From: a virus | IMG/VR virus record: IMGVR_UViG_3300010399_000057 | Coordinates: 1 to 38,877 of that record | Length of the DNA stretch: 38,877 nt | Direction: 5' to 3' (one strand) | In this document: piece by piece, positions 24,122-32,093 of the stretch | How the letters are laid out: every line of letters begins with the position of its first letter | Position numbering within the stretch: position 1 is the stretch's first letter | Notes under the pieces: generated by a model | Databases searched by the model: none | Told to the model about the DNA's origin: nothing | Seen by the model: only the letters and a program-made list of their open reading frames with translations | Position numbers and translations under genes: made by a program

Positions 24122-24813
24122 GCCGCCACCTCTTCCTGCAAATGCGCAGGAACCTTCAAGTGGCAATTCGAGCACAGCCCAATCGGCCGCGTCATCAGCG
24201 AGCCAGGCTCATCCCAGACGGTCGCGAGCTTGTGTTTGCTGTGTGCATCCATGCAGCACGCGTTGATGCTTCCATCCTGGCGCACAACCGCCCAGCCGGC
24301 GGCAAGGTAGGTGCAGTCGTGTGACGGTGCTGAGGCATGCCACTTCACCTGCCCTGCCCAATCGATGGACGAATCCACAAATGCCGTATTGAGCCCACCG
24401 ATGGCGCCAGCCTTCTTCAGCATCTCCCACGCGGGCCCCGCCTTCTCCGGTCGGTGCGTGCTCACGAACGTGATGACGCGCAACTGCGCGAGCGCTTCGG
24501 CAATCTCAGGCGTCATGTCGACGCCATTGGTAGCCAGAACGATGTTCTGTCGACCGATGGTTTCGCGGACCCTGAAAATCGCTTCGATGAAACGCGGGTG
24601 AAGGATGGCCTCGCCGATTCCCGTAAGTGATACCTCGCCCTGCGTTCCCTGCCTCACGTAGTAGGCGACATGCTCAAGCGTGCGCTCGAATGTCTCCCAG
24701 GACATGTCTGCCTTGGGCCGCTCGAGCTTTGGATGCGGGCAATAGCGGCAAGCCAGCGAGCAGCGGCTGCTCAACTCGATCTCGTGGATCTCACGTACGG
24801 GAACAGATTTCAC
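24118..24813 (-). CDS. Radical SAM/SPASM-like enzyme (first copy)
   Basis: A 231-residue protein with CSLACRYC (Cys 18, 22, 25), the radical SAM cluster motif, followed by LTGIGEAILHP, LATNGVDMTPE and STHRPEKAGPAW. C-terminal cysteines (HDC, ACCMDA, LCSNCH) form a compact SPASM-like site. GTG 24813 is chosen: AAGG lies a few bases upstream and the protein then begins just before the first strand (REIHEIEL). The frame is open far upstream, antisense-free but overlapping the capsid gene, which I reject. It is the first gene after the capsid terminator. It likely modifies a peptide or sugar; substrate unknown. Confidence 0.85.
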   Translation of the reverse strand: MKSVPVREIHEIELSSRCSLACRYCPHPKLERPKADMSWETFERTLEHVAYYVRQGTQGEVSLTGIGEAILHPRFIEAIFRVRETIGRQNIVLATNGVDMTPEIAEALAQLRVITFVSTHRPEKAGPAWEMLKKAGAIGGLNTAFVDSSIDWAGQVKWHASAPSHDCTYLAAGWAVVRQDGSINACCMDAHSKHKLATVWDEPGSLMTRPIGLCSNCHLKVPAHLQEEVAA

Positions 24814-24825
24814 ATGCCGCCTTTC

Positions 24826-24851
24826 AAAAAGGGCGGGCCCGAAGGCCCGCC
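24826..24851 (-). terminator. Intrinsic terminator after the major capsid gene
   Basis: On the leftward strand GGCGGGCC and GGCCCGCC pair perfectly around a TTCG tetraloop, followed by C and five Ts (24830-24826). This is a textbook rho-independent terminator, 15 bp after the capsid stop. It would make capsid mRNA abundant and the radical SAM island weakly expressed by read-through or antitermination. Confidence 0.85.
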
Positions 24852-24866
24852 AACCGAGGTTACGTG

Positions 24867-25844
24867 TCAGGTCAATCCGTTCGCCTGAGCCGAGCCGACG
24901 CCGAGAATCAGCGCGCCGTACTCCGAACCAGTGATCTTCTCGTCCTGGTAGTACTGCGCTTCGATACCGTCGACCTTCGTCCGGGTGTTGTACGGGTGCC
25001 GAATGACCGCGAACGGAGTACCGAGCTCCGGAGCTGTCCAGCGGAACGAGTACATGAACGACGGGGTCTCGCGAGAAGGCGCCAGCGGCGAGAAGTACAC
25101 CAGCACGGAGTCCTTGAGCGCGTTGCTCGACAGAGATGCCGTCTGGTTCTCGTTCGCCGTGTTGTAGAACCCGCCCGCGACGATCAGTCGATCGACCTCG
25201 AACGCATTCTGCGTCGCCTGGCGAGTCACCGCACCACCACCGTTGTTCAAACCGAGAACAAAGTTCCTCGCGTTCGAATTGCGGCGGAAGTAGTTCCACG
25301 CCTGCCAGCCGAAGCAGATGCTGTTGGGCTTCTGCGCCGTCTGGGACTGTACCTGCTCCATCGCTTTCCAGATCACAGAGATCGGATCGCCGTTGGTCGG
25401 GCCCACCCACGAAGAACCCGTGAGGAAGCCCGTGGAGACGTTCGAGGCCGAGCCCACGAGGTTCGTGATGCGGCGGTCCCAGTCCAGATACAGTTTCGTC
25501 TCGAGGTAACGGGTGGCGCCTACATCCAGTTCGAACTGCAACGCCGCGTCCATGTTCGCCCGATCCTCGATCGGCACGTCATAGGCGAGCGCGTAGTTCT
25601 TGCAGGCGTAAGCGGCGGTCGAGACCGAGCGCGTGACACGCTTGGCTTCGGTGCCGCGGGAACGCGCCGTATCTTCGATTGCGAACGTCTCACCGCGGTT
25701 GAACACCGGGTAGTAGTTCGTTTCCTTACCCACCGGGACGATCGGCGCGATCATGTCCGCGATGAACCCTTCCGGGCGGTAGTTGATTGCGATCTCGCTG
25801 AGGAACGTGTCCACATGCAAGTCGCGGCCAGTTGAAAGACCCAT
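24867..25844 (-). CDS. Major capsid protein
   Basis: A 325-residue protein with the order and composition of a phage major capsid protein: DLHVDTFLSEIAINYRPEGF at the start, YPVFNRGETF, ALAYDVPIEDRANMD, and a C-terminal MYSFRWTAPELGTPFAVIRH. It follows the protease-scaffold and decoration genes and precedes a strong terminator. ATG 25844 lies 11 nt after GGAGG. Confidence 0.85.
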   Translation of the reverse strand: MGLSTGRDLHVDTFLSEIAINYRPEGFIADMIAPIVPVGKETNYYPVFNRGETFAIEDTARSRGTEAKRVTRSVSTAAYACKNYALAYDVPIEDRANMDAALQFELDVGATRYLETKLYLDWDRRITNLVGSASNVSTGFLTGSSWVGPTNGDPISVIWKAMEQVQSQTAQKPNSICFGWQAWNYFRRNSNARNFVLGLNNGGGAVTRQATQNAFEVDRLIVAGGFYNTANENQTASLSSNALKDSVLVYFSPLAPSRETPSFMYSFRWTAPELGTPFAVIRHPYNTRTKVDGIEAQYYQDEKITGSEYGALILGVGSAQANGLT

Positions 25845-25861
25845 TGTGTGCTATGCCTCCG

Positions 25862-26236
25862 TTACACGCCGGGCCAGGCCGGGACGGTCATGAAGTCGAC
25901 GAATGCCTCGACGAGATCGCCGCTGGCGCACGTTGCAGTTGCGCGACCCACCATGGGATCGCCAGACGCTGCAACAGTCAGCCAGCCGGACGTGGTGATC
26001 TTGAGCGGGTAGCCCAAGGTGCTCACCGCGCCACTGACGGCTACCTTCATCACGCCTTCGTAGGCGACGCTGATGCGCTCACCGCTTCGGGCACTGGTGA
26101 TGAGGATGCCGGCCGCGCGCGAGGTGCTCGCGACCACGAGACCAGCGAAAGACACCGCGTGGAAGCGCGCTGTCGCGACGGAGAGATCTTCCGTGGCAAT
26201 GATGGACCAATCGTTATGTCGACCGTGAGTTGACAT
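25862..26236 (-). CDS. Capsid decoration / cement protein
   Basis: A 124-residue beta-rich small protein (SVATARFHAVSFAGLVVAST, GVMKVAVSGAVSTLGYPLKI, DPMVGRATATCASGDLVEAF), typical of phage head decoration proteins (DUF2190-like), located between the scaffold and major capsid genes. ATG 26236 lies 13 nt after GGAGG. It would bind and stabilise the expanded capsid lattice. Confidence 0.75.
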   Translation of the reverse strand: MSTHGRHNDWSIIATEDLSVATARFHAVSFAGLVVASTSRAAGILITSARSGERISVAYEGVMKVAVSGAVSTLGYPLKITTSGWLTVAASGDPMVGRATATCASGDLVEAFVDFMTVPAWPGV

Positions 26237-26254
26237 CTATTTCTGATGGCCTCC

Positions 26255-26803
26255 TTACTTGCCGCCGATCGAGCCAGGCGCGTCTTGCCACGCCTTGGCC
26301 AAATCGGGATTGCGACGGAACTCCGACTGCATCGCCTCGACCAGAATCTGATCGCGCGGCTTGTCGCGGTTCGCTGGGTTGACCGCTGCAACAGCGGCAG
26401 CAGCACGAGCCGAAAACAGCGCCTTCTCGGCGGGATCGTTCGGATCGATGGCGCCCTGGGTCGTCGGCGTGCGCGGCGCATCCGGGTTCGGGTTCGCTCG
26501 CATGAAGACTTCCGCATCCGACACCGTGACGTTCAGCACATCGTCGGTTTCGGTCTTGTAGACCCGTTTGAACTGCTCGCGCACAGCTGGAAGAATCGTC
26601 TTGGCCTTGATACCGGCCTCGAATGCTTCCATCAGCTTTGCGCGGTGAGTGGTCACCTTATCCGCATGCGTCTGCGCCTGCAGTTCGGTGAGCTTGCGCT
26701 GAAAGCTTTCGCCCTCAGCAGCCTTCAGCTCAGCGGCCTTTTTGTCGGCCTCGAGCTTGTCGATGCGCGCCATCAGCGCTGAAACATCTTTGTCGTCTGC
26801 CAT
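26255..26803 (-). CDS. Nested capsid scaffold protein
   Basis: An in-frame start inside the protease gene: ATG 26803 lies 13 nt after GGAGG, with a small GGCC-ACAA-GGCC hairpin between. The 182-residue product is helical and coiled coil (ALMARIDKLEADKKAAELKA, FQRKLTELQAQTHADK), with a basic/acidic C-terminal half, as expected of an internal scaffold. The Mu I/Z and lambda C/Nu3 pairs use the same nested design. Confidence 0.7.
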   Translation of the reverse strand: MADDKDVSALMARIDKLEADKKAAELKAAEGESFQRKLTELQAQTHADKVTTHRAKLMEAFEAGIKAKTILPAVREQFKRVYKTETDDVLNVTVSDAEVFMRANPNPDAPRTPTTQGAIDPNDPAEKALFSARAAAAVAAVNPANRDKPRDQILVEAMQSEFRRNPDLAKAWQDAPGSIGGK

Positions 26804-27310
26804 GTCGGCCTTGTGGCCTCCGTTGTGAGTGTGTGTTTCCCGCGAGAACGCCACGCGCTCACGACACTGGAGTGCAGTGCTTCGAGCCATCGTCAGCGAC
26901 AGGGATTTGAGGATGCCAACCGCGGGCTGGTCGGCTCCCAGGAGAGCTACTGCGTCGAGCACCCACGGGATTTCCCGTGTATCGGCTTTGACGTCTTTCA
27001 GGAGCTCGACGGAAACGAAACGGAGCATGCCGTCGCGAATCCAGTTCGCGACCTTCTCTGGCACGCTGAAGTCCGCCAAGAGCTTCTTCCCTTGGCGGTA
27101 AATCTTGGTGACCCAGCCCAGCGCAAATTGCGTGGTGGGGTCATCGCGAACGTCAGGGCCTTCATGCCCGAGCTTCAAGGGCACGTGTCCGGCGAGGTTC
27201 AGCGCGTCGAAGGACTTCACTATGCTGTCGACGTCGGTCTCGGTGAACTCGATAGAGTTCCACTCACCGATGGCGAAGATTTCCTGACCCTTGAGGTCGA
27301 CCGTCGCTAT
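26255..27310 (-). CDS. Head maturation protease with C-terminal scaffold
   Basis: About 351 residues. The N-terminal 150 resemble Mu gpI-type head proteases: LKGQEIFAIGEWN, HVPLKLGHEG (candidate catalytic His), FALGWVTKIYRQGKKLLADF and RFVSVELLKD (candidate Ser), then VALLGADQPAV. The C-terminal half is the scaffold. Coding starts before the first GTG (27220): 30 more codons match the family N-terminus. The frame begins at ATA 27310, overlapping the upstream stop as ATAG, 12 nt after GGAGG, with a GGCAC-CAGC-GTGCC hairpin between. It cuts the scaffold during capsid maturation. Confidence 0.8.
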   Translation of the reverse strand: MATVDLKGQEIFAIGEWNSIEFTETDVDSIVKSFDALNLAGHVPLKLGHEGPDVRDDPTTQFALGWVTKIYRQGKKLLADFSVPEKVANWIRDGMLRFVSVELLKDVKADTREIPWVLDAVALLGADQPAVGILKSLSLTMARSTALQCRERVAFSRETHTHNGGHKADMADDKDVSALMARIDKLEADKKAAELKAAEGESFQRKLTELQAQTHADKVTTHRAKLMEAFEAGIKAKTILPAVREQFKRVYKTETDDVLNVTVSDAEVFMRANPNPDAPRTPTTQGAIDPNDPAEKALFSARAAAAVAAVNPANRDKPRDQILVEAMQSEFRRNPDLAKAWQDAPGSIGGK

Positions 27311-27327
27311 GGCACGCTGGTGCCTCC
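27307..27327 (-). promoter_or_regulatory. Unusual translation start module (GGAGG-hairpin-ATAG)
   Basis: GGAGG, 12 nt and ATAG, with GGCAC/GTGCC pairing around a CAGC loop. Folding would shorten the effective distance from the ribosome site to ATA 27310. The same module with one base changed starts the glycosyltransferase gene at 23201-23181. GTG-CCA-TAG, 7 nt after GGAGG, is also present in the upstream frame. Confidence 0.5.
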
Positions 27328-27558
27328 TGGCTTCTTGTCGACCTTCTTGGGCGGAGGCGGGTACAGAGTCACGCCAACCTCGCGGACCCAGTCCGTCCAG
27401 AATACTTTGCGATCAGCGGGAAGCTGGTCGACGTGGCCGCGGATCTTCTGAATGATGTCCTGATAGGTCTCAGGCGCCTGATTGCGCGCGACGCACGAAG
27501 CAAGGCTTTCGCATTCCTGCGCAGCGAGCAGATCCGTGGCTTGTTCGGCAGCGTTCAT
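27307..27558 (-). CDS. Small hypothetical protein
   Basis: An 83-residue protein with a helical N-terminal half (EQATDLLAAQECESLASCVA) and PPPPKKVDKKPGG near the end. No family recognised. ATG 27558 overlaps the previous stop (ATGA). Its last codons lie in the start module of the protease gene, ending GTSVP. Confidence 0.5.
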   Translation of the reverse strand: MNAAEQATDLLAAQECESLASCVARNQAPETYQDIIQKIRGHVDQLPADRKVFWTDWVREVGVTLYPPPPKKVDKKPGGTSVP

Positions 27559-27761
27559 GCGGCACCGTCCTTCGTCTTGATGGCGTCGTCCATTACGCGG
27601 GTGATGACGCGGGCATACAAATGCGAGTAGGACTCGGCGATATCTGGATATTGCGCGCGGATGCGGCTGAGTAGATCAGCATAGTCCGGCCCGATGCCCT
27701 CTCCATGGCAAACGTCTGCCATGTGCAGAATCGTTTCCGCATCAGTAGGAGTGAGTCTCAT
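27555..27761 (-). CDS. Small helical hypothetical protein
   Basis: A 68-residue helical protein (DAETILHMADVCHGEG, PDYADLLSRIRAQYPDIAES). ATG 27761 has GGAGG 9 nt upstream inside the portal gene end and overlaps its stop (ATGA). It lies between the portal-MuF and protease genes; function unknown. Confidence 0.55.
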   Translation of the reverse strand: MRLTPTDAETILHMADVCHGEGIGPDYADLLSRIRAQYPDIAESYSHLYARVITRVMDDAIKTKDGAA

Positions 27762-30262
27762 TGCAGCGTCCCTCCAAACCCAACGGCAGGTTGCACCGAT
27801 GGCTCGGGCGATTCCACGCCGTCCCAGCCATCCACCTCTGTGACGGGAATGAGCACACTACGACAGTTGAAGTGATTCGGCGGCCGGTACTTGTCCCAGT
27901 TCGGCGAGTCTTCCGGCCATGTGCTGCCGTTCAGCGCCTCGCATATCTCTGTCGTGCGGTCGTCCAGAATGGCCGAGTACTCCAAGGCCTGAACGAAGCC
28001 ACCCAGAGCGGGATCCGTGAACTCGGCATAACGCGCTTCGTTCATGGCTTCGAACAGGTTGGTCCGGCTCAACGTGTCAAGGTAGGCGGCCGTCTGGCGC
28101 TCGCTGGCGCCCCACAGATCCTTCAGCGTCTGCGTCACGGCTGGATTGTCTTCCACGTCCAGCACCGACTCACGAGATGTGAATCCGCGCGAGACGAGGC
28201 GGTCCCAGATCACCTCGCGGGTGTCCTTCGCCGTCCGGCCGAACTTCACGCTGTTCTGCAGTTCCTGCTGAATCAAACTGCGTATCCCATCTGACACGTT
28301 GCCGGCCATTCGAAAGCCGTTCGCTTCGAAATAGTCGGCGGCCTTATCGCGCAAATCTGTCATGGCCACAAATCTTTGGCCACGGGCGCGCTCGAGTTCG
28401 TTTCGAGCCAGAGAGCCGCCCAGCGTCCAGGCGGATGCGAGTGATTTGCGGTACAGGTCTTTCAGCTTGCCCTTCTGCAGGGAAGTGAATTCGAACTCGG
28501 CAATATCCGTGGTGTCTTCGTCGATGAGCTTGTTCAGCTCCTCGTCCGAGCCCAGGAGCTTCTTGACGGCTTTGGCATTGAAGGCGGCCACCTGGCCGGT
28601 CAGTTCTGCGGCAATCTTGTTCTGCCGGTCCTCGATGACCGTGAAGGCCACGCGCTGCACGGCGCGACTGAATTGCGCAGCGTTCGCGCTTCGTAGCTTG
28701 CCATGAGGGACAACGCGCCGGTCCGCCAGGGACGTAACGGAGCCGCGGGCATCCGTCGAACGGCGCTCCAACCGGAGGCCGGTCGCGTCTCCCCTTTCCT
28801 TTCCCAGTGAGGCAATCGCAGCCTTGATTTCCACCATGCTGGCCTTGAGCGCCGTCATGTCCTGCGTCTGACGCTCCTTCGCTGTACGGTCGGCCTCGGC
28901 TTGAGCGCGTGCGTCCTGATTTTCGCGCATCTGCTGGTCGAACGTCTGACCGTCGGTGGCCCGCTGCTCTTGGCCTGCCACCACTGGATCCATCAGCGGT
29001 TCGGAGTCCTCGTCCCGCTTCGGCATATCGAGCAGTTTGCGAATGTGGGCCTCGTCGGCCTCGGTCGGGATGACGGCCTTTCCGGTAATAAGCTTCGTCC
29101 AGGTCTCCACCATCCATTTCACCTGGTCCATGGACGCCGGCTTGAAGCAGAACTCGGGATAGTCCCCGTCCCCGAAGTTCTGGTCGCATAGGTCGCGCAC
29201 CAACTGCTCGTTGATGCATGCCTCCAAGCGGCTCGCATCGGCATTCAGGGTCCAGAAGAATGCTTGGAGCTGGGTATCGGACTGCGCGAAGGACCCAGTT
29301 TGTCCGGTGTGGGAGATGCCTAGCAGGTTTGGGACGAGCAATGCCTTGGCAATGGCCAAATCGAAGAACACGAGCGCCTTCTCGTAGGCGTCCGTGTTCG
29401 GCGGCGTATGGACAGTGAGCTCGACGCCCGGCGGCATCATGACGCCCATGGAGCCGTGGACGTTCTTGAGCAGTTCCTGGATCGATGCGTATTCGGCCGT
29501 GCCGTACTTTGCGGTGGAATCCTCGCTACGGCGAGCCTCGACAAGTCCACCCGCCATCCGCTCGAGGTAGTTCGTCCAGAGCGTGATGAGCCGATCCTTC
29601 ACGTACCAGCTACGGTAAGCCTCGCGCAGGTCCGAGCGGCCGTAGAACGGGTCGAACTCGGGGCTGTGCACGTAGTGGATCATGCGACCCATGTCGACTT
29701 GCGTCTCACGGAATGGCACGCGTTGAATGACCTTCGTCAGCGTACCGAAGTCGTCCGTGTAGAACTCAAAGCTCGAGGCGTCCCGGCCGCGCAGCTCCGA
29801 GATGCCTACATACGTCTGCTTGTCGATTGTGACGTCGGAGTAGATTTTCTCCGTGAGCGACAAGCCAAAATCCCGTCCCATCGAGATGAGATTCAGTCCG
29901 TCGACGAAGCTCCCGCGCATCTTGCACAGGATATCCGTCATGACCTGGCAGCGTCGGCCGCGCTCTTCCTCGCTGAGCGAACTCTCGTTCTCGTACTTGA
30001 ATGACCAGCCGCGCGCCGTGATGGCATCGCGCTTGAAGTTCATGACGGCCTTGACCTGCTCATCCAAACGCATCTGGGCGTAGATGCGAAGGCCCTTACG
30101 ACCCACGAGGTCGTCCGGGTTATAGCGAGGCCCGAGCGAGATCGTCGCACGTTCGTAGGTCGCAACGTCGTTCAGAGGGCGGGACTGGGAGGCGTCCTCC
30201 TGTTCCAGCGGCTCGACGCGTCCGAACAGGGCTTTCACGGCACTGGAAAATCGGTTCGCCAA
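27758..30262 (-). CDS. Portal protein fused to MuF-type head morphogenesis domain
   Basis: An 834-residue protein. The first 450 residues match DUF935/Mu gp29-type portals (SLGPRYNPDDLVGRKGLRIY, KRDAITARGWSFKYEN, GLVEARRSEDSTAKYG, LLVPNLLGISHTGQTGSFA). After a charged linker, the last 150 residues have the MuF minor head signature (LSRTNLFEAMNEARY, SAILDDRTTEICEALNG, RPPNHFNCRSVLIPV). The portal forms the DNA channel; MuF domains act in head assembly or ejection. In Mu these are separate genes (29, 30). TTG 30262 directly follows the terminase stop in the same frame. Confidence 0.85.
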   Translation of the reverse strand: MANRFSSAVKALFGRVEPLEQEDASQSRPLNDVATYERATISLGPRYNPDDLVGRKGLRIYAQMRLDEQVKAVMNFKRDAITARGWSFKYENESSLSEEERGRRCQVMTDILCKMRGSFVDGLNLISMGRDFGLSLTEKIYSDVTIDKQTYVGISELRGRDASSFEFYTDDFGTLTKVIQRVPFRETQVDMGRMIHYVHSPEFDPFYGRSDLREAYRSWYVKDRLITLWTNYLERMAGGLVEARRSEDSTAKYGTAEYASIQELLKNVHGSMGVMMPPGVELTVHTPPNTDAYEKALVFFDLAIAKALLVPNLLGISHTGQTGSFAQSDTQLQAFFWTLNADASRLEACINEQLVRDLCDQNFGDGDYPEFCFKPASMDQVKWMVETWTKLITGKAVIPTEADEAHIRKLLDMPKRDEDSEPLMDPVVAGQEQRATDGQTFDQQMRENQDARAQAEADRTAKERQTQDMTALKASMVEIKAAIASLGKERGDATGLRLERRSTDARGSVTSLADRRVVPHGKLRSANAAQFSRAVQRVAFTVIEDRQNKIAAELTGQVAAFNAKAVKKLLGSDEELNKLIDEDTTDIAEFEFTSLQKGKLKDLYRKSLASAWTLGGSLARNELERARGQRFVAMTDLRDKAADYFEANGFRMAGNVSDGIRSLIQQELQNSVKFGRTAKDTREVIWDRLVSRGFTSRESVLDVEDNPAVTQTLKDLWGASERQTAAYLDTLSRTNLFEAMNEARYAEFTDPALGGFVQALEYSAILDDRTTEICEALNGSTWPEDSPNWDKYRPPNHFNCRSVLIPVTEVDGWDGVESPEPSVQPAVGFGGTLQ

Positions 30263-31837
30263 CTATTGCGCGTAGCCCTCCCAGCCGGTCGAGCGCGAGA
30301 TAATGACGGGATCAGCCTTCCCGGTCTGCGCAAGCAGTGTAGGCGCCTGGGTAGCGTATTGCATGGCGTGGGAGTCGGACATGTCGGGTGACTTCATGCC
30401 GTTGCGCTTCATCTCCTCTTTGGGCACCAACTCCTCCAGCCTTTCCGTTCCAGGCTTAGATTGAATGGTGCACAGCTGCTTCTGATACTCGTCGACGTCA
30501 TCGTCCGAATCGAAGCAGCCAACAGCGAAGTCGATGAGGTCGTTTCGGTACTCGTCGCGTAGATTGATGTAGCTCTGCGAGCGCCGATTCTTCCACTTCT
30601 CGGTATTCGAGGAACCTGCTCCGCCCATGTAGCGCACGCAGGCGTGGCCCATCTCCAGCAGGCGCTGATTGACGCCGGTGCCAGGCCCACTGCTGTCGAT
30701 GACCATGTCATCTTGGCCCTTTACCCCGCCCCATGCCTGGAACAGCAAGTCCGCCGCTTCGGCCAGTTCGCGGTGGACGGTCTCCTGTTTGAACGAGTAG
30801 CGTTTGACCTTTTCAACCCTGCGGAAACTCTGGAAGTGCCTGCAGACGGTAATGACGCTCTCGTCGAGCCCTCCATCCGCCACATCAATCGATAGCCGAA
30901 GCTTCGGCATCGAGCCGTCCGTCTCGCGCGGCGCTCGCTCCATCGCGCGCTGGATCCACGACAGCGGAATGAGCTGCCGCTCGCTGGAATCTGCAAACTC
31001 ACCGAAACAGCGTATGCGCACCTGCGGTGACCGCGCGCCCCACATGCGAATCATCTGGTCCACCCACGTGCGAGAGACGCGGTTTGCCTTCTCGAGCGTA
31101 ATGGGTAGGCGATAGTAGTCTCGAGCCAGTCGCACCGAGAGGTGGCTATCAGCAAACGACCCGATGTTGCGCGTGGGATTCGAAATCATCACGAGCACGC
31201 CCACGTCGGAGCCAGCCAGATTTCCGAATAGGACCGGCCAAATGACCTCATCCATGCCGGACGCCTCATCCACCAGCACGAGGGTGTAGCGTCGACGTAG
31301 GCCCTGCATGTTCTCGGGCTGCTTGCCGGTCTCAGCCACGAGAAGGTGGTTTTCCGGGTCGTGCGTCCGCCAATAGACCCGGGTCGCTTGTATGTCCTGC
31401 AGCGTACGGTATTCGGGTATGGCGCGATTTCGGATTTTCGCGTACTCGCCGAAGAAGCGAGTCTTGACGTGCTCCAGTTTCGGCGCGGTAACCGTAACAA
31501 TGGAAGGGTAGAAGCAGAATCCCCACCAGTGAGCGAGTTCTGCGATACCGAAGGTCTTCCCGGGTCCCTGTGGTGCGACGACTGTGATGAGATTCTTACC
31601 TTCATGGTTGCAGACAGTCGGCAATCCTTCGCGCTTGCGGAATACATCCGCCACGGCTTCGGAGAGCTCGCTCTGCCAGCCGTCCTTCTCCCAACTGCGT
31701 CGCCAGTCGAATCCTTCATCGCCCGGCGCGAGTTCCCCTCGGAGGGTCCGCAGTTGTAGAACGTCACGCCCGAACCAATTCGGGTCAGTGCGTGCACGGA
31801 GTCGAGCTCTCCGTAACTGCGCCTTCAGATTCTTCAA
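30263..31837 (-). CDS. Terminase large subunit
   Basis: A 524-residue packaging motor. Walker A is APQGPGKT near residues 88-95, Walker B VLVDEA near 187-192. The C-terminal nuclease carries acidic residues in LRLSIDVADGG and VIDSSGPGTGV. It cuts and pumps DNA into the prohead with the portal. TTG 31837 has GGAAG 6 nt upstream and the gene overlaps the small terminase by 53 bp. Confidence 0.9.
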   Translation of the reverse strand: MKNLKAQLRRARLRARTDPNWFGRDVLQLRTLRGELAPGDEGFDWRRSWEKDGWQSELSEAVADVFRKREGLPTVCNHEGKNLITVVAPQGPGKTFGIAELAHWWGFCFYPSIVTVTAPKLEHVKTRFFGEYAKIRNRAIPEYRTLQDIQATRVYWRTHDPENHLLVAETGKQPENMQGLRRRYTLVLVDEASGMDEVIWPVLFGNLAGSDVGVLVMISNPTRNIGSFADSHLSVRLARDYYRLPITLEKANRVSRTWVDQMIRMWGARSPQVRIRCFGEFADSSERQLIPLSWIQRAMERAPRETDGSMPKLRLSIDVADGGLDESVITVCRHFQSFRRVEKVKRYSFKQETVHRELAEAADLLFQAWGGVKGQDDMVIDSSGPGTGVNQRLLEMGHACVRYMGGAGSSNTEKWKNRRSQSYINLRDEYRNDLIDFAVGCFDSDDDVDEYQKQLCTIQSKPGTERLEELVPKEEMKRNGMKSPDMSDSHAMQYATQAPTLLAQTGKADPVIISRSTGWEGYAQ

Positions 31838-32093
31838 GGATGACTTCCCGGAACGCGGCGGAGAACGAGCCGTCCGAGTTGGTGATGTCTTTTGGCAGGC
31901 AGCGTCCCAGCAGCGAAAGGAAGGCGGCTGGGTTCTTCTTGGCTTGTCGGGCGAGGTACTTCTGGCCGCCCGCCTCCGTGAGGGCGCCCAACACCATAGA
32001 TCGCAAATCGCCGGTCACCTTGTTGGGCGTGCCCTTCTTGCGACCACCTGTCTTAGGCTTCTTAGGTCTACTTACCCCTACTTCAGACGTCAA
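31785..32093 (-). CDS. Putative terminase small subunit
   Basis: A 102-residue protein directly upstream of and overlapping the large terminase. The N-terminus KTGGRKKGTPNKVTGDLR is a basic motif common in small phage DNA-packaging proteins, followed by helices (LGALTEAGGQKYLARQ, NPAAFLSLLGRCLPKDI). TTG 32093 overlaps the previous stop (TTGA); GGAGG is 13 nt upstream. Assigned by position and DNA-binding-like N-terminus. Confidence 0.7.
   Translation of the reverse strand: MTSEVGVSRPKKPKTGGRKKGTPNKVTGDLRSMVLGALTEAGGQKYLARQAKKNPAAFLSLLGRCLPKDITNSDGSFSAAFREVILEESEGAVTESSTPCTH

Noticed and set aside
24118-25410. 430-codon leftward frame joining the capsid region to the first radical SAM gene
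   Set aside because: Its first two thirds overlap the major capsid gene in another frame and are not protein-like; GTG 24813 gives a sensible radical SAM start after a terminator.
24627-25835. 402-codon rightward frame
   Set aside because: Antisense to the capsid and radical SAM genes, Arg-rich and without a family pattern; a GC-driven shadow.
28344-29219. 291-codon leftward frame
   Set aside because: Lies inside the portal-MuF gene in another frame and has low-complexity composition.
30263-30265. TAG between terminase and portal in the same frame, suggesting read-through or stop recoding
   Set aside because: Other TAG stops in the window are followed by non-coding frame, and portals and terminases are separate proteins; the shared frame is likely chance.
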